Part shown: in pieces, positions 35,483 through 43,759 of the stretch
How the letters are laid out: each line of letters begins with the position of its first letter
How positions within the stretch are numbered: the stretch's first letter is position 1
From: UKL13-3 sp964392775
GTDB lineage: Bacteria > Bacteroidota > Bacteroidia > UKL13-3
Length of the DNA: 64,000 nucleotides
Assembly: GCA_964392775.1 (NCBI GenBank)
Contig: CAYMRD010000002.1
Span: 124,001-188,000 of the forward strand
Direction of reading: 5' to 3'
Program-made: the position numbers and the translations under genes
Notes under the pieces: generated by a model
The model's database searches: none
What the model was told of the DNA's origin: nothing
What the model saw: only the letters and a program-made list of their open reading frames with translations

Positions 35483-36909
35483 AAAGAGTAATTGCATTCT
35501 TAATATCACTCGTATGGGTGTCCACATCAATCGCTCAAAATGTGTCATTGAGAATGCAACTCCTCGGCCATTGGAACGATACCAATCTGGCATCTCAAAT
35601 CAACGAATTTGCGCAAGACCAACAGGTTTGGAATGATTTAACCGGTTGGACCAACCCCAATGATGGCAAAGAATATGTGATTATTGGCTCGATTGACTCT
35701 ACGTATTTTTTCGACATCAGCAAACCTGATTCCATTGTTAAATGTGCTGTATACCCCGGACGAACACGGTCGGTGAACCGTGATTATGATGTATACAAAA
35801 ACTATGTGTATTGCGTTTCGGATAATGGCCCGCCCGGTGTACTGCAAATCATCGACCTGCAATACCTGCCCGATTCCATTCATGTGATTGTAGAAGATTC
35901 GAGTATCTGTTCGCGGGTACATTCTTTATTTGTTGACAGTACCAGCAAACGACTGTATTTTCATGCCGGCAGTAAATATGATCCCCAACACACGGATGGT
36001 ATCATTCGATACGACCAACTGGTATTGTCGATTGAAGACCCTGAACATCCAATCGTTATTGGTGAACTCAGACAACCTGTATGTGGACGTGTGCATGAAG
36101 CCTATTACAGGAACGATACTGCTTATTGCTCTTGCGAATACCGTGGTCTGCATGTGTTTGATATGCGCAACCCGGATAGCATGGTTTACCTGGGTGGAGT
36201 CTCCCCTCCTTATCCTTACAATGGATACAACCACACCAGCTGGGTAGACCCCAGTGGTAAATTTGTGGTGTTTAATGACGAAGTTCCCGTAGGGCTTCCC
36301 ATGAAACTATACAGCATGAATCTTTCAAGAGGCGAATTTGATTTTGAGACCTTGTTCAACTCCCACCCCGGAGCAACACCTCACAATGTTATCTGGAAAG
36401 AAAACCTCTTATACACATCGGCCTACGAAGATGGTGTGGTCATCTGGAATATGAGCAACCCTTATAACCCGCAAATTACCGGGTATTACGACACCTATCC
36501 GCAAAACCCTGATGGAACATACAAGGGAATGACCGGTTGCTGGGGTATTTATCCTTTCTTCAAATCGGGCATTATTGCAGCCAGCGATATGCGCAATGGA
36601 TTGTTTTTATTGAAATACGATCCCTCTCTGGGTATAGATAAACATCAACAAACCTCAAACCGGTTCAGCATCTATCCCAACCCGTTTACCGGTTCAGCTT
36701 CACTCCATATCAACAGTCCTTCGAGGCAAAAAACCAAAATCCTCATCCTCAACAGCAACGGCCAAATTCTGCTCAACAAACACTTTGATTTGTTTGAAGG
36801 CGAAAATGACCTTAAACTTGAAGAAGTTTCGGGATGGGCGCAAGGCGTGTATCTGTTGGAAATACAGACAGATAACGCAGTTATGCACCACCGGCTGGTT
36901 AAGCAATAA
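35479..36909 (+). CDS. Second choice-of-anchor B type LVIVP-repeat protein, T9SS type A (paralogue)
   Basis: This 476-residue paralogue of the upstream gene has a signal peptide ending STSIAQ, the same repeats (YVIIGSIDSTYFFDISKP, AYCSCEYRGLHVFDMRNP, LYTSAYEDGVVIWNMSNP) and a sorting domain starting IYPNPFTGSASLHI. It begins on the ATGA overlap with the first copy and is followed after 3 nt by the porin-like gene. The two copies may have diverged to form a hetero-pair or to bind different ligands; this is inference. Confidence 0.88.
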   Translation: MKRVIAFLISLVWVSTSIAQNVSLRMQLLGHWNDTNLASQINEFAQDQQVWNDLTGWTNPNDGKEYVIIGSIDSTYFFDISKPDSIVKCAVYPGRTRSVNRDYDVYKNYVYCVSDNGPPGVLQIIDLQYLPDSIHVIVEDSSICSRVHSLFVDSTSKRLYFHAGSKYDPQHTDGIIRYDQLVLSIEDPEHPIVIGELRQPVCGRVHEAYYRNDTAYCSCEYRGLHVFDMRNPDSMVYLGGVSPPYPYNGYNHTSWVDPSGKFVVFNDEVPVGLPMKLYSMNLSRGEFDFETLFNSHPGATPHNVIWKENLLYTSAYEDGVVIWNMSNPYNPQITGYYDTYPQNPDGTYKGMTGCWGIYPFFKSGIIAASDMRNGLFLLKYDPSLGIDKHQQTSNRFSIYPNPFTGSASLHINSPSRQKTKILILNSNGQILLNKHFDLFEGENDLKLEEVSGWAQGVYLLEIQTDNAVMHHRLVKQ

Positions 36910-36912
36910 CGG

Positions 36913-38802
36913 GTGATAACAACTAGAATACGATTTTATTTAACAGCATTTTGGATGACTTGCGGATGGATGGCCGCAGCGCAAGACTCCACCCGCATCA
37001 TTCCTCCTTCAACCCGTGTTATGAATGAGCGTCAGTTTGACCGCAATCAAAACTGGAACGATATTGATACTTCCATCAATCGTCAGGAAATTTTCCAACC
37101 CACCTTTGCAAAATATATTGTCTTTCAGGATTTGGGGAACTTTGGGTCGGCCAACCGCCCCTTATTGTTTGATGTGAACCGGGAGGTGGGCTTTCAATAT
37201 GCTTACAATCCTTTCGGTCTGTTTTTTTTCAATCCCGGAGAAACGCAGTATATCAATACCAAAACGCCTTATACCGATTTATTTTATGCCCAGGGAACCG
37301 AAAAACTTATTTTCCTCAAGGCAAAGCACGCTCAAAACATCACACCCCGGTGGAATATGGGTATTGATTACCAGCGCATCTCATCCAATGGTTTTTTACC
37401 ACGTCAGTACACCAGTTTGTACAATGTTCAGTTTTTTACTGCTTTCCAAAACAAAAGCAAACGATATACATTATTAGCCAGTGTTACCTGGAACAAGGCT
37501 CTCACTGAAGAAAGCGGAGGTATCAGGAATGATTCATTGTACGAGAACCTAAGTGGCAACAATAAAGTGGTAAGTCCAAAGTTAAGTGCCGCTCAAACCC
37601 GTACCAAAAGCCGTGTTGGTTATATCAAACAATACTGGAGTCTTGGTTCGGCACACTACCAATACAAGGATGATGATACCCTGTACGATTTTAAACCGCA
37701 CTCGCATATCTCATATACTTTGAAGGGAGAACAACTGAATTATATTTTTGAGAATACCGGCAATTCCGATTCCACCATTATGCCACATCAGTATTATGAT
37801 ACCGGAACCAGCACGTATGACTCTGCCTACTATGGCAATCTTGAAAACACTTTAGCCATCCACTTATTCAACGATAAAGAAGCGCAGCAAAAAGACAGTG
37901 TCAGGCGTTACCTCGGAGCCTCGATCAGCCACAACCTGATTGCGGTTGCTCAAAACCCGTTTATCCGCAACTACCAGAATATAACGGCCAATATGGTTTT
38001 TGAAAACAATGCGCTCAAAAACTATACACTCTCTTACAGTGCACTCGGAGGATTGACCGTTGCCGGCTACAACAGTGGTGATTTTAAAGCTGCCGGAACC
38101 CTGCGTTTCCGTTTCCCTTTGTTTGATGTGAGTGCCAGCGGATCGGTGCAGTATTACCGTCCCGATTACAATATGCAGTTATTTAAAGCCAATGCCTTCA
38201 TCTGGGAAAATAACTTTAACAAGATTGGTATCACAAAACTGGGTGGAACTCTTAAAACCAGAAACTGGAAGCATAACGCCACCCTTCAGTTTAACAATTT
38301 CCTGGTAGACAACTGGGTATATGCCGGCACCGATGCCACTCCAAAACAGGATGCCGGTTCCTTTGTCATTCAAACCATTACCTTATCTAAAACGGTACAG
38401 ATTTGGAAGTTTTTTCTGGAGCACGAACTCATGTTGCAGCAATCATTTAGCGATGTGGTAAGAGTACCAAAAGCCGGAGGAATGCTGCGTTATTATTTTG
38501 CTTCTGCTGTTTTCCGCAAACTCAGGTTTCAAGTCGGTGCTTCCGTGTTTTACAACACCGCTTATTACGGCAATGGTTACAATCCCGCCAACCGATTATT
38601 CTTCCTTCAAAACACAACCAAAATTGGTAACTATCCAATCATCGATCCATTTGTTGTTGCCGAAATCAAGCGCGCCAGCTTTTTTGCCAAATACGAACAT
38701 GTAAATCAGGATTGGATCAACAGCGGTTATTATTACACCCCACATTATCCTGTTTCATTGCGCTCATTCAGGTTTGGTGTTCGCTGGCGTTTTTACGATT
38801 AA
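36913..38802 (+). CDS. Putative outer-membrane porin (Porin_10-like beta-barrel)
   Basis: The 629-residue product starts at a GTG three nt after the preceding stop. It has a signal peptide (TAFWMTCGWMAAAQD) and then a long series of amphipathic beta-strands rich in aromatic girdle residues. The N-terminal segment with YIVFQDLGNFGSANRPLLF, VGFQYAYNPFGLFFF and NTKTPYTDLFYAQG is characteristic of the Bacteroidota putative porin family. The last strand SLRSFRFGVRWRFYD ends near an aromatic residue, as barrels often do. It may form a pore working with the two secreted propellers encoded upstream. Confidence 0.85.
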   Translation: MITTRIRFYLTAFWMTCGWMAAAQDSTRIIPPSTRVMNERQFDRNQNWNDIDTSINRQEIFQPTFAKYIVFQDLGNFGSANRPLLFDVNREVGFQYAYNPFGLFFFNPGETQYINTKTPYTDLFYAQGTEKLIFLKAKHAQNITPRWNMGIDYQRISSNGFLPRQYTSLYNVQFFTAFQNKSKRYTLLASVTWNKALTEESGGIRNDSLYENLSGNNKVVSPKLSAAQTRTKSRVGYIKQYWSLGSAHYQYKDDDTLYDFKPHSHISYTLKGEQLNYIFENTGNSDSTIMPHQYYDTGTSTYDSAYYGNLENTLAIHLFNDKEAQQKDSVRRYLGASISHNLIAVAQNPFIRNYQNITANMVFENNALKNYTLSYSALGGLTVAGYNSGDFKAAGTLRFRFPLFDVSASGSVQYYRPDYNMQLFKANAFIWENNFNKIGITKLGGTLKTRNWKHNATLQFNNFLVDNWVYAGTDATPKQDAGSFVIQTITLSKTVQIWKFFLEHELMLQQSFSDVVRVPKAGGMLRYYFASAVFRKLRFQVGASVFYNTAYYGNGYNPANRLFFLQNTTKIGNYPIIDPFVVAEIKRASFFAKYEHVNQDWINSGYYYTPHYPVSLRSFRFGVRWRFYD

Positions 38803-38805
38803 TAC

Positions 38806-40662
38806 ATGAAAGTTTTTACCGGTTACCTCTCGCGTTTGCTGTTGTTTTGGTTATTGCTGTTTGTATTGCAGCAATTTATTTTCCTCATCATACATGCCGA
38901 TACGACTGTTTACACACCTGCAACACTCCTGATTAATTTGTATAAAGGTTTGGTGATGAACCTTGCAACCTGCGTATACATTTTATTGTTGCCAATGGTA
39001 TTAGCCATTGCAGGTTTATACATCAACATCTCCTCTTTCATCAACTCATTTGTGCTGTGGTACAACCGTGTGATGATTGTGGTTTGTTGCTGGATTGCAG
39101 CCATCGACTTAGGTATCTACCGCATGTGGGGAACCAAAATAACCAGCCGTGCGCTGGCCTATATGAATGACGCTTCGGAAGTGATTCCAACATTGTTTAC
39201 CACTGATAATCTGGGTTTGTTTTTAGTATTGCTGGCGCAGGTTGCTTTTTTGATTTGGCTGGCGAACAACATTGTAACACCATTTTCGAAAGTAAATACC
39301 ACTCTTGCACAACGTATAAGCCTTTCGCTTTTTCTTCCGGCCATTGCTTTTATTGGCTTACGCGGAGGAACCGAAAATGTACCACTCAACCGCAACCAGG
39401 TGTTTTACTCCCAGCACTCGGTGTACAATTACGCTGCACTCAATGGATTTTGGAACCTTGCCGACCTGCTCAACAAACCTTTGGAGAGCAACGAAAATCC
39501 GTACCGGTATATGGAACCTCAGCTTGCACAACAACTGCTTGCAACCATGCACCATGAAACGGGCGACAGCAGCCTGAGCATACTCACCACCACCCGGCCC
39601 AATATCGTTTTTATATTTTTAGAAAGCTGGTCGGCTGATGTGATAGAATGTTTGGGTGGCGAGAAAAATATCACACCAAAGTTTTGCGAAATAGCCAAAC
39701 AAGGAGTTTTGTTCACCAACTGTTACGCCACCGGATTCCGCACCGAACAAGGAATGCTGGGATTACTGAGCGCCTACCCCGCTCAACCCGTCAGTTCCAT
39801 CATCAAACAATTTGGCAAGTTTGACAAGCTGCCTAACCTGTACCGCACCCTGCACAATCAGGGTTATCATACTTCATTTTATTCGGGTGGCAGCTTACAG
39901 TTCGATAATATCGAAGGATACCTGCGCTCGGCCGGAGTAGATAAGATGGTGGGCGAACATGAATGGTCATTTACCAAATACACACATTGGGGCGCGTATG
40001 ATGAAGAAACATTTGCAATGCATCTTGAAGAGTTGGGAACATTTCCTCAACCTTTTATGAGCGGCATGACGACCATGATTACCCACGAAGCTTTTGAGGG
40101 TGATGTTCCGGTATATTATACCGGTGATGCCGACAAAACAAATGATGCCTACCGCAACTCCATGCATTATGCCGACAGTTGCCTCTATGTTTACCTTACT
40201 CAGGCCCAACAACAACCCTGGTATGCAAACACTTTGTTTGTTGTGGTTGCCGACCATGGTTGCCGTTTCCCTAAAAAACGCAACAACTTTGAAGCCGGGC
40301 GCCATAAAATTCCGATGCTGCTGATTGGTGGCGCTTTAAAACCCGAATACCGTGGTTATGTAGACCGGCACATCGCTTCACAGCTGGATGTTCCGCATAC
40401 GTTATTGGCTCAGATGCAACTGCCTGCCGGTGAATATACGCGTAGCAAAAACCTGTTGAATACCCGGACTCCACATTTTGCCTATTACGCTTTCGATAAT
40501 GGATTTGGGTTGATTACCGACACCCAAACCGTTATTTATGACCATACCCGCCAGCTCGAAACCACCGGAAACACCGATACAAAGCTGCTGAACTTCGGTA
40601 AAGCCTACCTGCAAACCAATTTTCAGGACAACCTCGACTATGCCGAAATAAAGCATAAGTAA
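38806..40662 (+). CDS. LTA synthase family sulfatase/phosphoglycerol transferase
   Basis: The 618-residue protein has about five N-terminal TM helices (residues 1-200) and a periplasmic alkaline-phosphatase-superfamily domain from about residue 260. Metal and catalytic residues are suggested by NIVFIFLESWSAD (metal Glu/Asp), the nucleophile Thr in GFRTEQGMLG and the late motif VVADHGCRFP (Asp-His), with a further His in AGRHKIP. The family transfers phosphoglycerol or phosphoethanolamine-type groups to envelope glycans or lipids; the substrate here is unknown. It follows the porin gene after 3 nt and closes a four-gene operon. Confidence 0.88.
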   Translation: MKVFTGYLSRLLLFWLLLFVLQQFIFLIIHADTTVYTPATLLINLYKGLVMNLATCVYILLLPMVLAIAGLYINISSFINSFVLWYNRVMIVVCCWIAAIDLGIYRMWGTKITSRALAYMNDASEVIPTLFTTDNLGLFLVLLAQVAFLIWLANNIVTPFSKVNTTLAQRISLSLFLPAIAFIGLRGGTENVPLNRNQVFYSQHSVYNYAALNGFWNLADLLNKPLESNENPYRYMEPQLAQQLLATMHHETGDSSLSILTTTRPNIVFIFLESWSADVIECLGGEKNITPKFCEIAKQGVLFTNCYATGFRTEQGMLGLLSAYPAQPVSSIIKQFGKFDKLPNLYRTLHNQGYHTSFYSGGSLQFDNIEGYLRSAGVDKMVGEHEWSFTKYTHWGAYDEETFAMHLEELGTFPQPFMSGMTTMITHEAFEGDVPVYYTGDADKTNDAYRNSMHYADSCLYVYLTQAQQQPWYANTLFVVVADHGCRFPKKRNNFEAGRHKIPMLLIGGALKPEYRGYVDRHIASQLDVPHTLLAQMQLPAGEYTRSKNLLNTRTPHFAYYAFDNGFGLITDTQTVIYDHTRQLETTGNTDTKLLNFGKAYLQTNFQDNLDYAEIKHK

Positions 40663-40690
40663 GCGCTCGTTTTTTACCCCGGTCGCCCCT

Positions 40691-40698
40691 TATATTTG
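40691..40698 (+). promoter_or_regulatory. -7 box (TATATTTG) of gldC
   Basis: An exact TAnnTTTG match 19 nt before the gldC ATG, with a T-rich stretch (40670-40675) at about the -33 position, indicates separate transcription of gldC with a leader of about 16 nt. Confidence 0.6.
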
Positions 40699-40717
40699 CC
40701 ATTCAATTGAATACATC

Positions 40718-41089
40718 ATGAGTAACGAAAAGACAAACGAAATCGTAAAACAAACACAAATCCGCTTTGACGTGATGCTGGATAAAGAAAATCTCCCTGT
40801 ACAAATCCAGTGGGATGCCGATGATGCGGATATAGATGGTAAGCAGGAAGCCAAATCCGTTCTGCTGGCTTTATGGGATGGCGTTCAGCAAAACGCTATG
40901 CGCATTGACCTTTGGACCAAAGACATGAACGTTGAAGAGATGAACCTGTTTATTTTTCAAACCCTTTCAACCTTAGGCGATACATACGAACGCGCTACCA
41001 ACAATGCAGAAATTGCTGAAGAAATCCGTGAATTTGCGCACCACTTCGGGCACAAGGCCGATGTATTCGGACCGGATCATAAACATTAA
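40718..41089 (+). CDS. gldC: Gliding motility protein GldC
   Basis: This 123-residue cytoplasmic protein matches the GldC family throughout: the beta-rich N-terminal half with QTQIRFDVMLDKENLPVQIQ and WDADDAD, then helices with NLFIFQTLSTLGDTYERATN and FAHHFGHKADVFG. In Flavobacterium GldC supports the Gld/T9SS machinery linked to gliding, although its mechanism is not settled. Its presence fits the many T9SS cargo genes in the window. It has its own -7 box and is followed by an intergenic repeat. Confidence 0.93.
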   Translation: MSNEKTNEIVKQTQIRFDVMLDKENLPVQIQWDADDADIDGKQEAKSVLLALWDGVQQNAMRIDLWTKDMNVEEMNLFIFQTLSTLGDTYERATNNAEIAEEIREFAHHFGHKADVFGPDHKH

Positions 41090-41099
41090 AACAATAGTT

Positions 41100-41200
41100 G
41101 ATTGGTTGATTAAGTAATTAAGTTGGTTAGGTAAAATCACATTCTAATGCTCATTTACTTAATTACCTAATTACTTTCCCAAGTTGATTAAGTAAGACCT
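41100..41200. repeat. TTAATTA-type intergenic repeat, copy 1 (inverted relative at 57267-57350)
   Basis: An AT-rich block between gldC and the KpsF-like gene contains the direct repeat GTTGATTAAGTAA at 41105-41117 and 41183-41195, plus the core GTTGGTTAGGTAAAATCACA (from 41122). The core segment up to 41160 recurs in inverted orientation at 57310-57348 with few mismatches. No coding capacity is seen. Confidence 0.75.
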
Positions 41201-41232
41201 TCAATAAGTAATTATCACCATCACAAAATACA

Positions 41233-42183
41233 ATGACAGATTACAGAACATACGCAAAAGCAGTGTTTCAGATTGAAGCCAAAGCCGTGGCTGATTTGAG
41301 CAAACAACTGGACGACAATTTTAACAAAGCTGTTAAAACCGTGCTCAACAGCAAAGGTCGCTTGGTGATTTGCGGTGTTGGAAAATCGGGATTGGTGGGT
41401 GCTAAAATATCGGCAACACTGGCCAGTACAGGCACTCCGAGCATGTTTATGCATCCTGTTGAAGCCTTTCATGGCGATTTGGGTATGCTCAAAAAAGAGG
41501 ATGTACTCGTGGCTATCTCCTACTCGGGCGAAACCGAAGAACTTTTAAAACTGATTCCGTATATCAAAGCGGCTTCCATCAAGGTAATCGGCATGAGTGG
41601 TAATCCCAACTCTACTCTTGCCAAAAACAGCGACTTCCACCTCAACGTAAAAGTATACAAAGAAGCTTGTCCGCTGGCACTGGCTCCAACTTCATCCACC
41701 ACAGCAACACTTGCCATGGGCGATGCACTGGCCGTTGCCCTGATGAAAGCCCGCAATTTTAAACCTGAAGATTTTGCAAAGTTTCATCCGGGTGGAAGCT
41801 TGGGTCGTAAGCTCTTGACCACCGTTGAAAGTTGCATGTTTAAAGATAAACTACCAATGGTTGCTCCCACCGATTCCATTCAACAGGTAATCAATACCAT
41901 GAGCAGCGGACGGTTGGGACTGGCAGTGGTTACAATCAAACAAAAAGTAACAGGCATTATCACCGATGGCGATTTGCGCAGGGCTATGGACAAGCACACT
42001 TCGAAGCTGTTTGATCTGAAAGCCAAAGATATTATGACGGCTAAACCCCGTACCATCTCCAAAGAAATGATGATGGCTGAGGCTGAGGAGCTGATGACCA
42101 ATCATAAGATAACATCTTTACTGGTGGCCAATAAAACCGGCAAACTCGAAGGTATAGTGCAGATTTACAGTCTGACGAAATGA
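41233..42183 (+). CDS. kdsD: Arabinose-5-phosphate isomerase (KdsD/KpsF/GutQ family): SIS plus two CBS domains
   Basis: The enzyme interconverts ribulose-5-phosphate and arabinose-5-phosphate, the first step of Kdo synthesis. The 316-residue protein has a SIS sugar-isomerase domain (GRLVICGVGKSGLVG, SYSGETEELL, HPGGSLGRKLL) followed by two CBS domains (about 200-316, with TDGDLRRAM and IMTAKPRTIS). The domain order and length match KdsD/KpsF. Its stop overlaps the start of a GNAT gene by 4 bp. KdsA, which uses its product, is encoded about 0.8 kb downstream. Confidence 0.94.
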   Translation: MTDYRTYAKAVFQIEAKAVADLSKQLDDNFNKAVKTVLNSKGRLVICGVGKSGLVGAKISATLASTGTPSMFMHPVEAFHGDLGMLKKEDVLVAISYSGETEELLKLIPYIKAASIKVIGMSGNPNSTLAKNSDFHLNVKVYKEACPLALAPTSSTTATLAMGDALAVALMKARNFKPEDFAKFHPGGSLGRKLLTTVESCMFKDKLPMVAPTDSIQQVINTMSSGRLGLAVVTIKQKVTGIITDGDLRRAMDKHTSKLFDLKAKDIMTAKPRTISKEMMMAEAEELMTNHKITSLLVANKTGKLEGIVQIYSLTK

Positions 42184-42707
42184 TTGCTCCCGTCCTCTAT
42201 TCACAACGTTTAGTATTAAGGGCCGTTACCCGTAACGACCAGCAAAAGGTATTTGAAGGACTCTCAAACCCTGATATTATCAAATACTTTGGCATCAGCT
42301 ACAGCACCTTTGAAGATACCTCCAAGCAAATAGACTGGTACGAGAAAAGCCAAAACGAGAATACAGGGCAAGCTTGGGCCATTATCTTTAATGAACAATT
42401 TGTAGGCATCATCGGCATTTACAATGTAAACTGGCAACACCAGAATGCCGAAACCGGTTATTGGATATTTCCAGAATATTGGAATCAAGGCATAACAACA
42501 GAAGCTTTGCAAACCGTTTTACACCATGCCCAAACCGACCTTAAACTGCACCGCATTTGTGCAGATGTAGAACCAGAACATATTGCCAGCAAAGCCCTTT
42601 TACATAAATGTGGATTTGAACACGAGGGCACCAAACGTGAATGTGAACGCAAAGATGGGGTGTATATCAACCTTGAAACTTGGTCGGTATTGTTTCCGGA
42701 GAATTGA
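42180..42707 (+). CDS. GNAT family N-acetyltransferase, RimJ/RimL-like
   Basis: The 175-residue protein has the GNAT fold: an N-terminal RLVLRAVTRNDQ segment, the strand FVGIIGIYNVN, the acetyl-CoA loop YWIFPEYWNQGITTEAL and the conserved tail HRICADVEPEHIASKALLHKCGF. RimJ/RimL-like members acetylate protein N-termini or small molecules; the substrate cannot be read from sequence. It is translationally coupled to the KdsD-like gene (4-bp overlap), although no functional link is obvious. Confidence 0.92.
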   Translation: MIAPVLYSQRLVLRAVTRNDQQKVFEGLSNPDIIKYFGISYSTFEDTSKQIDWYEKSQNENTGQAWAIIFNEQFVGIIGIYNVNWQHQNAETGYWIFPEYWNQGITTEALQTVLHHAQTDLKLHRICADVEPEHIASKALLHKCGFEHEGTKRECERKDGVYINLETWSVLFPEN

Positions 42708-42729
42708 CATCCAACACACCACATCTATC

Positions 42730-42929
42730 GTCCCTGACGAGACACATTAAGTCGATTAAAGAATATACAATCCCTACGGGATTTCAGGACACTTAAGCAG
42801 AGACTTTATACCAATATTTTGTCCCTAACGGGACGAACGCTTTACTTACTCTTCACTATTTCATAATCCCATAGGGATTATATACTGTTAACCGACACTA
42901 CAACAAATCCTGCTAATCCCATAGGGATT
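42730..42929. repeat. Array of five short palindromes upstream of kdsA
   Basis: Five imperfect palindromes of 14-15 nt (GTCCCTGACGAGAC at 42730, AATCCCTACGGGATT at 42769, GTCCCTAACGGGAC at 42821, AATCCCATAGGGATT at 42865 and 42915) are spaced 39, 52, 44 and 50 nt apart. The last two are followed by similar TATAnTGnTAA words, forming a tandem unit of about 50 bp. No gene is present. Confidence 0.85.
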
Positions 42930-42946
42930 TTATATTGGTAAACCCA

Positions 42947-42954
42947 TACTTTTG
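42947..42954 (+). promoter_or_regulatory. -7 box (TACTTTTG) of kdsA
   Basis: An exact TAnnTTTG match ends 4 nt before the ATG at 42959. The longer in-frame start eight codons upstream would lie before the promoter, so the internal ATG is preferred. The palindrome array ends directly upstream. Confidence 0.6.
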
Positions 42955-42958
42955 CAGC

Positions 42959-43759
42959 ATGACATTGTACGAAAAAATCCAATCCAATACCTTTCTGCTA
43001 TCCGGTCCCTGCATCATCGAAAACGAAAGCATGGTGATGAACCTTGCCGAGAAAATTTCGAAGATTGCCGAAGAGCTAAACCTTACGTATGTGTTCAAGG
43101 CTTCGTTTGATAAGGCCAACCGTACTTCGGTGGACAGCTACCGCGGACATGGCATGAAAGAAGGATTGCGCATTTTGCAAAAAGTAAAAGATACGTTTGG
43201 ATTACCCGTAACAACCGATATTCACGAAAGCTGGCAAGCTCAGGAACTGGCCGAAGTGGTTGATGTTTTGCAGATTCCTGCCTTCCTGTGTCGCCAAACG
43301 GATTTGTTGTTGGAGTGCGGAAAAACCAACCGCATCGTCAATATCAAAAAAGCGCAATTTTTATCGGGCATCGAAATGAAACATGCCGTTAAAAAAGTAG
43401 AAAGCACTGGCAATAAACAAATCATTTTAACCGAACGTGGAACCATGTTTGGTTATAACAACTTAGTTGTTGATTTCCGCAACTTAGTTGATATGAAAAC
43501 CTTTGGATACCCTGTTTGCATGGATGTAACCCACAGCACCCAAAAGCCGGGTGGCATGGATGGCAAAAGTGGCGGAAACCGTGAGTACGCGGTATACCTG
43601 GCTTCGGCTGCTGCCGCTGTTGGTGTTGATGGATTTTTCTTTGAAGTACACGAAGATCCTGATCACGCGTTGAGCGATGGACCGAACATGATTCCGTTAA
43701 AAGATTTCAGACAGCTTTTGCTGGATAGTGTGGTGAAACACAAAACGGGATTGCGTTAA
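42959..43759 (+). CDS. kdsA: 3-deoxy-8-phosphooctulonate synthase
   Basis: KdsA condenses arabinose-5-phosphate with phosphoenolpyruvate to Kdo-8-phosphate, the committed step of Kdo synthesis for the LPS core. The 266-residue protein (start MTLYEKIQS) has the family signatures LLSGPCIIEN, VFKASFDKANRTS, YRGHGMKEGLRILQ, ERGTMFGYNNL and MDVTHSTQKPGG. Its substrate is made by the KdsD-like enzyme encoded upstream. It is convergent with the MFS gene: the two stop codons overlap, so there is no room for a normal terminator between them. Confidence 0.97.
   Translation: MTLYEKIQSNTFLLSGPCIIENESMVMNLAEKISKIAEELNLTYVFKASFDKANRTSVDSYRGHGMKEGLRILQKVKDTFGLPVTTDIHESWQAQELAEVVDVLQIPAFLCRQTDLLLECGKTNRIVNIKKAQFLSGIEMKHAVKKVESTGNKQIILTERGTMFGYNNLVVDFRNLVDMKTFGYPVCMDVTHSTQKPGGMDGKSGGNREYAVYLASAAAAVGVDGFFFEVHEDPDHALSDGPNMIPLKDFRQLLLDSVVKHKTGLR

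Noticed and set aside
34021..40662. Polysaccharide utilisation locus (SusC/SusD type)
   Set aside because: No SusC/SusD pair or glycoside hydrolase is present; the barrel is Porin_10-like and the neighbours are LVIVP-type propellers.
42730..42929. Possible CRISPR array
   Set aside because: The repeated units are 14-15-nt palindromes that vary in sequence, with no constant direct repeat and no cas genes nearby.
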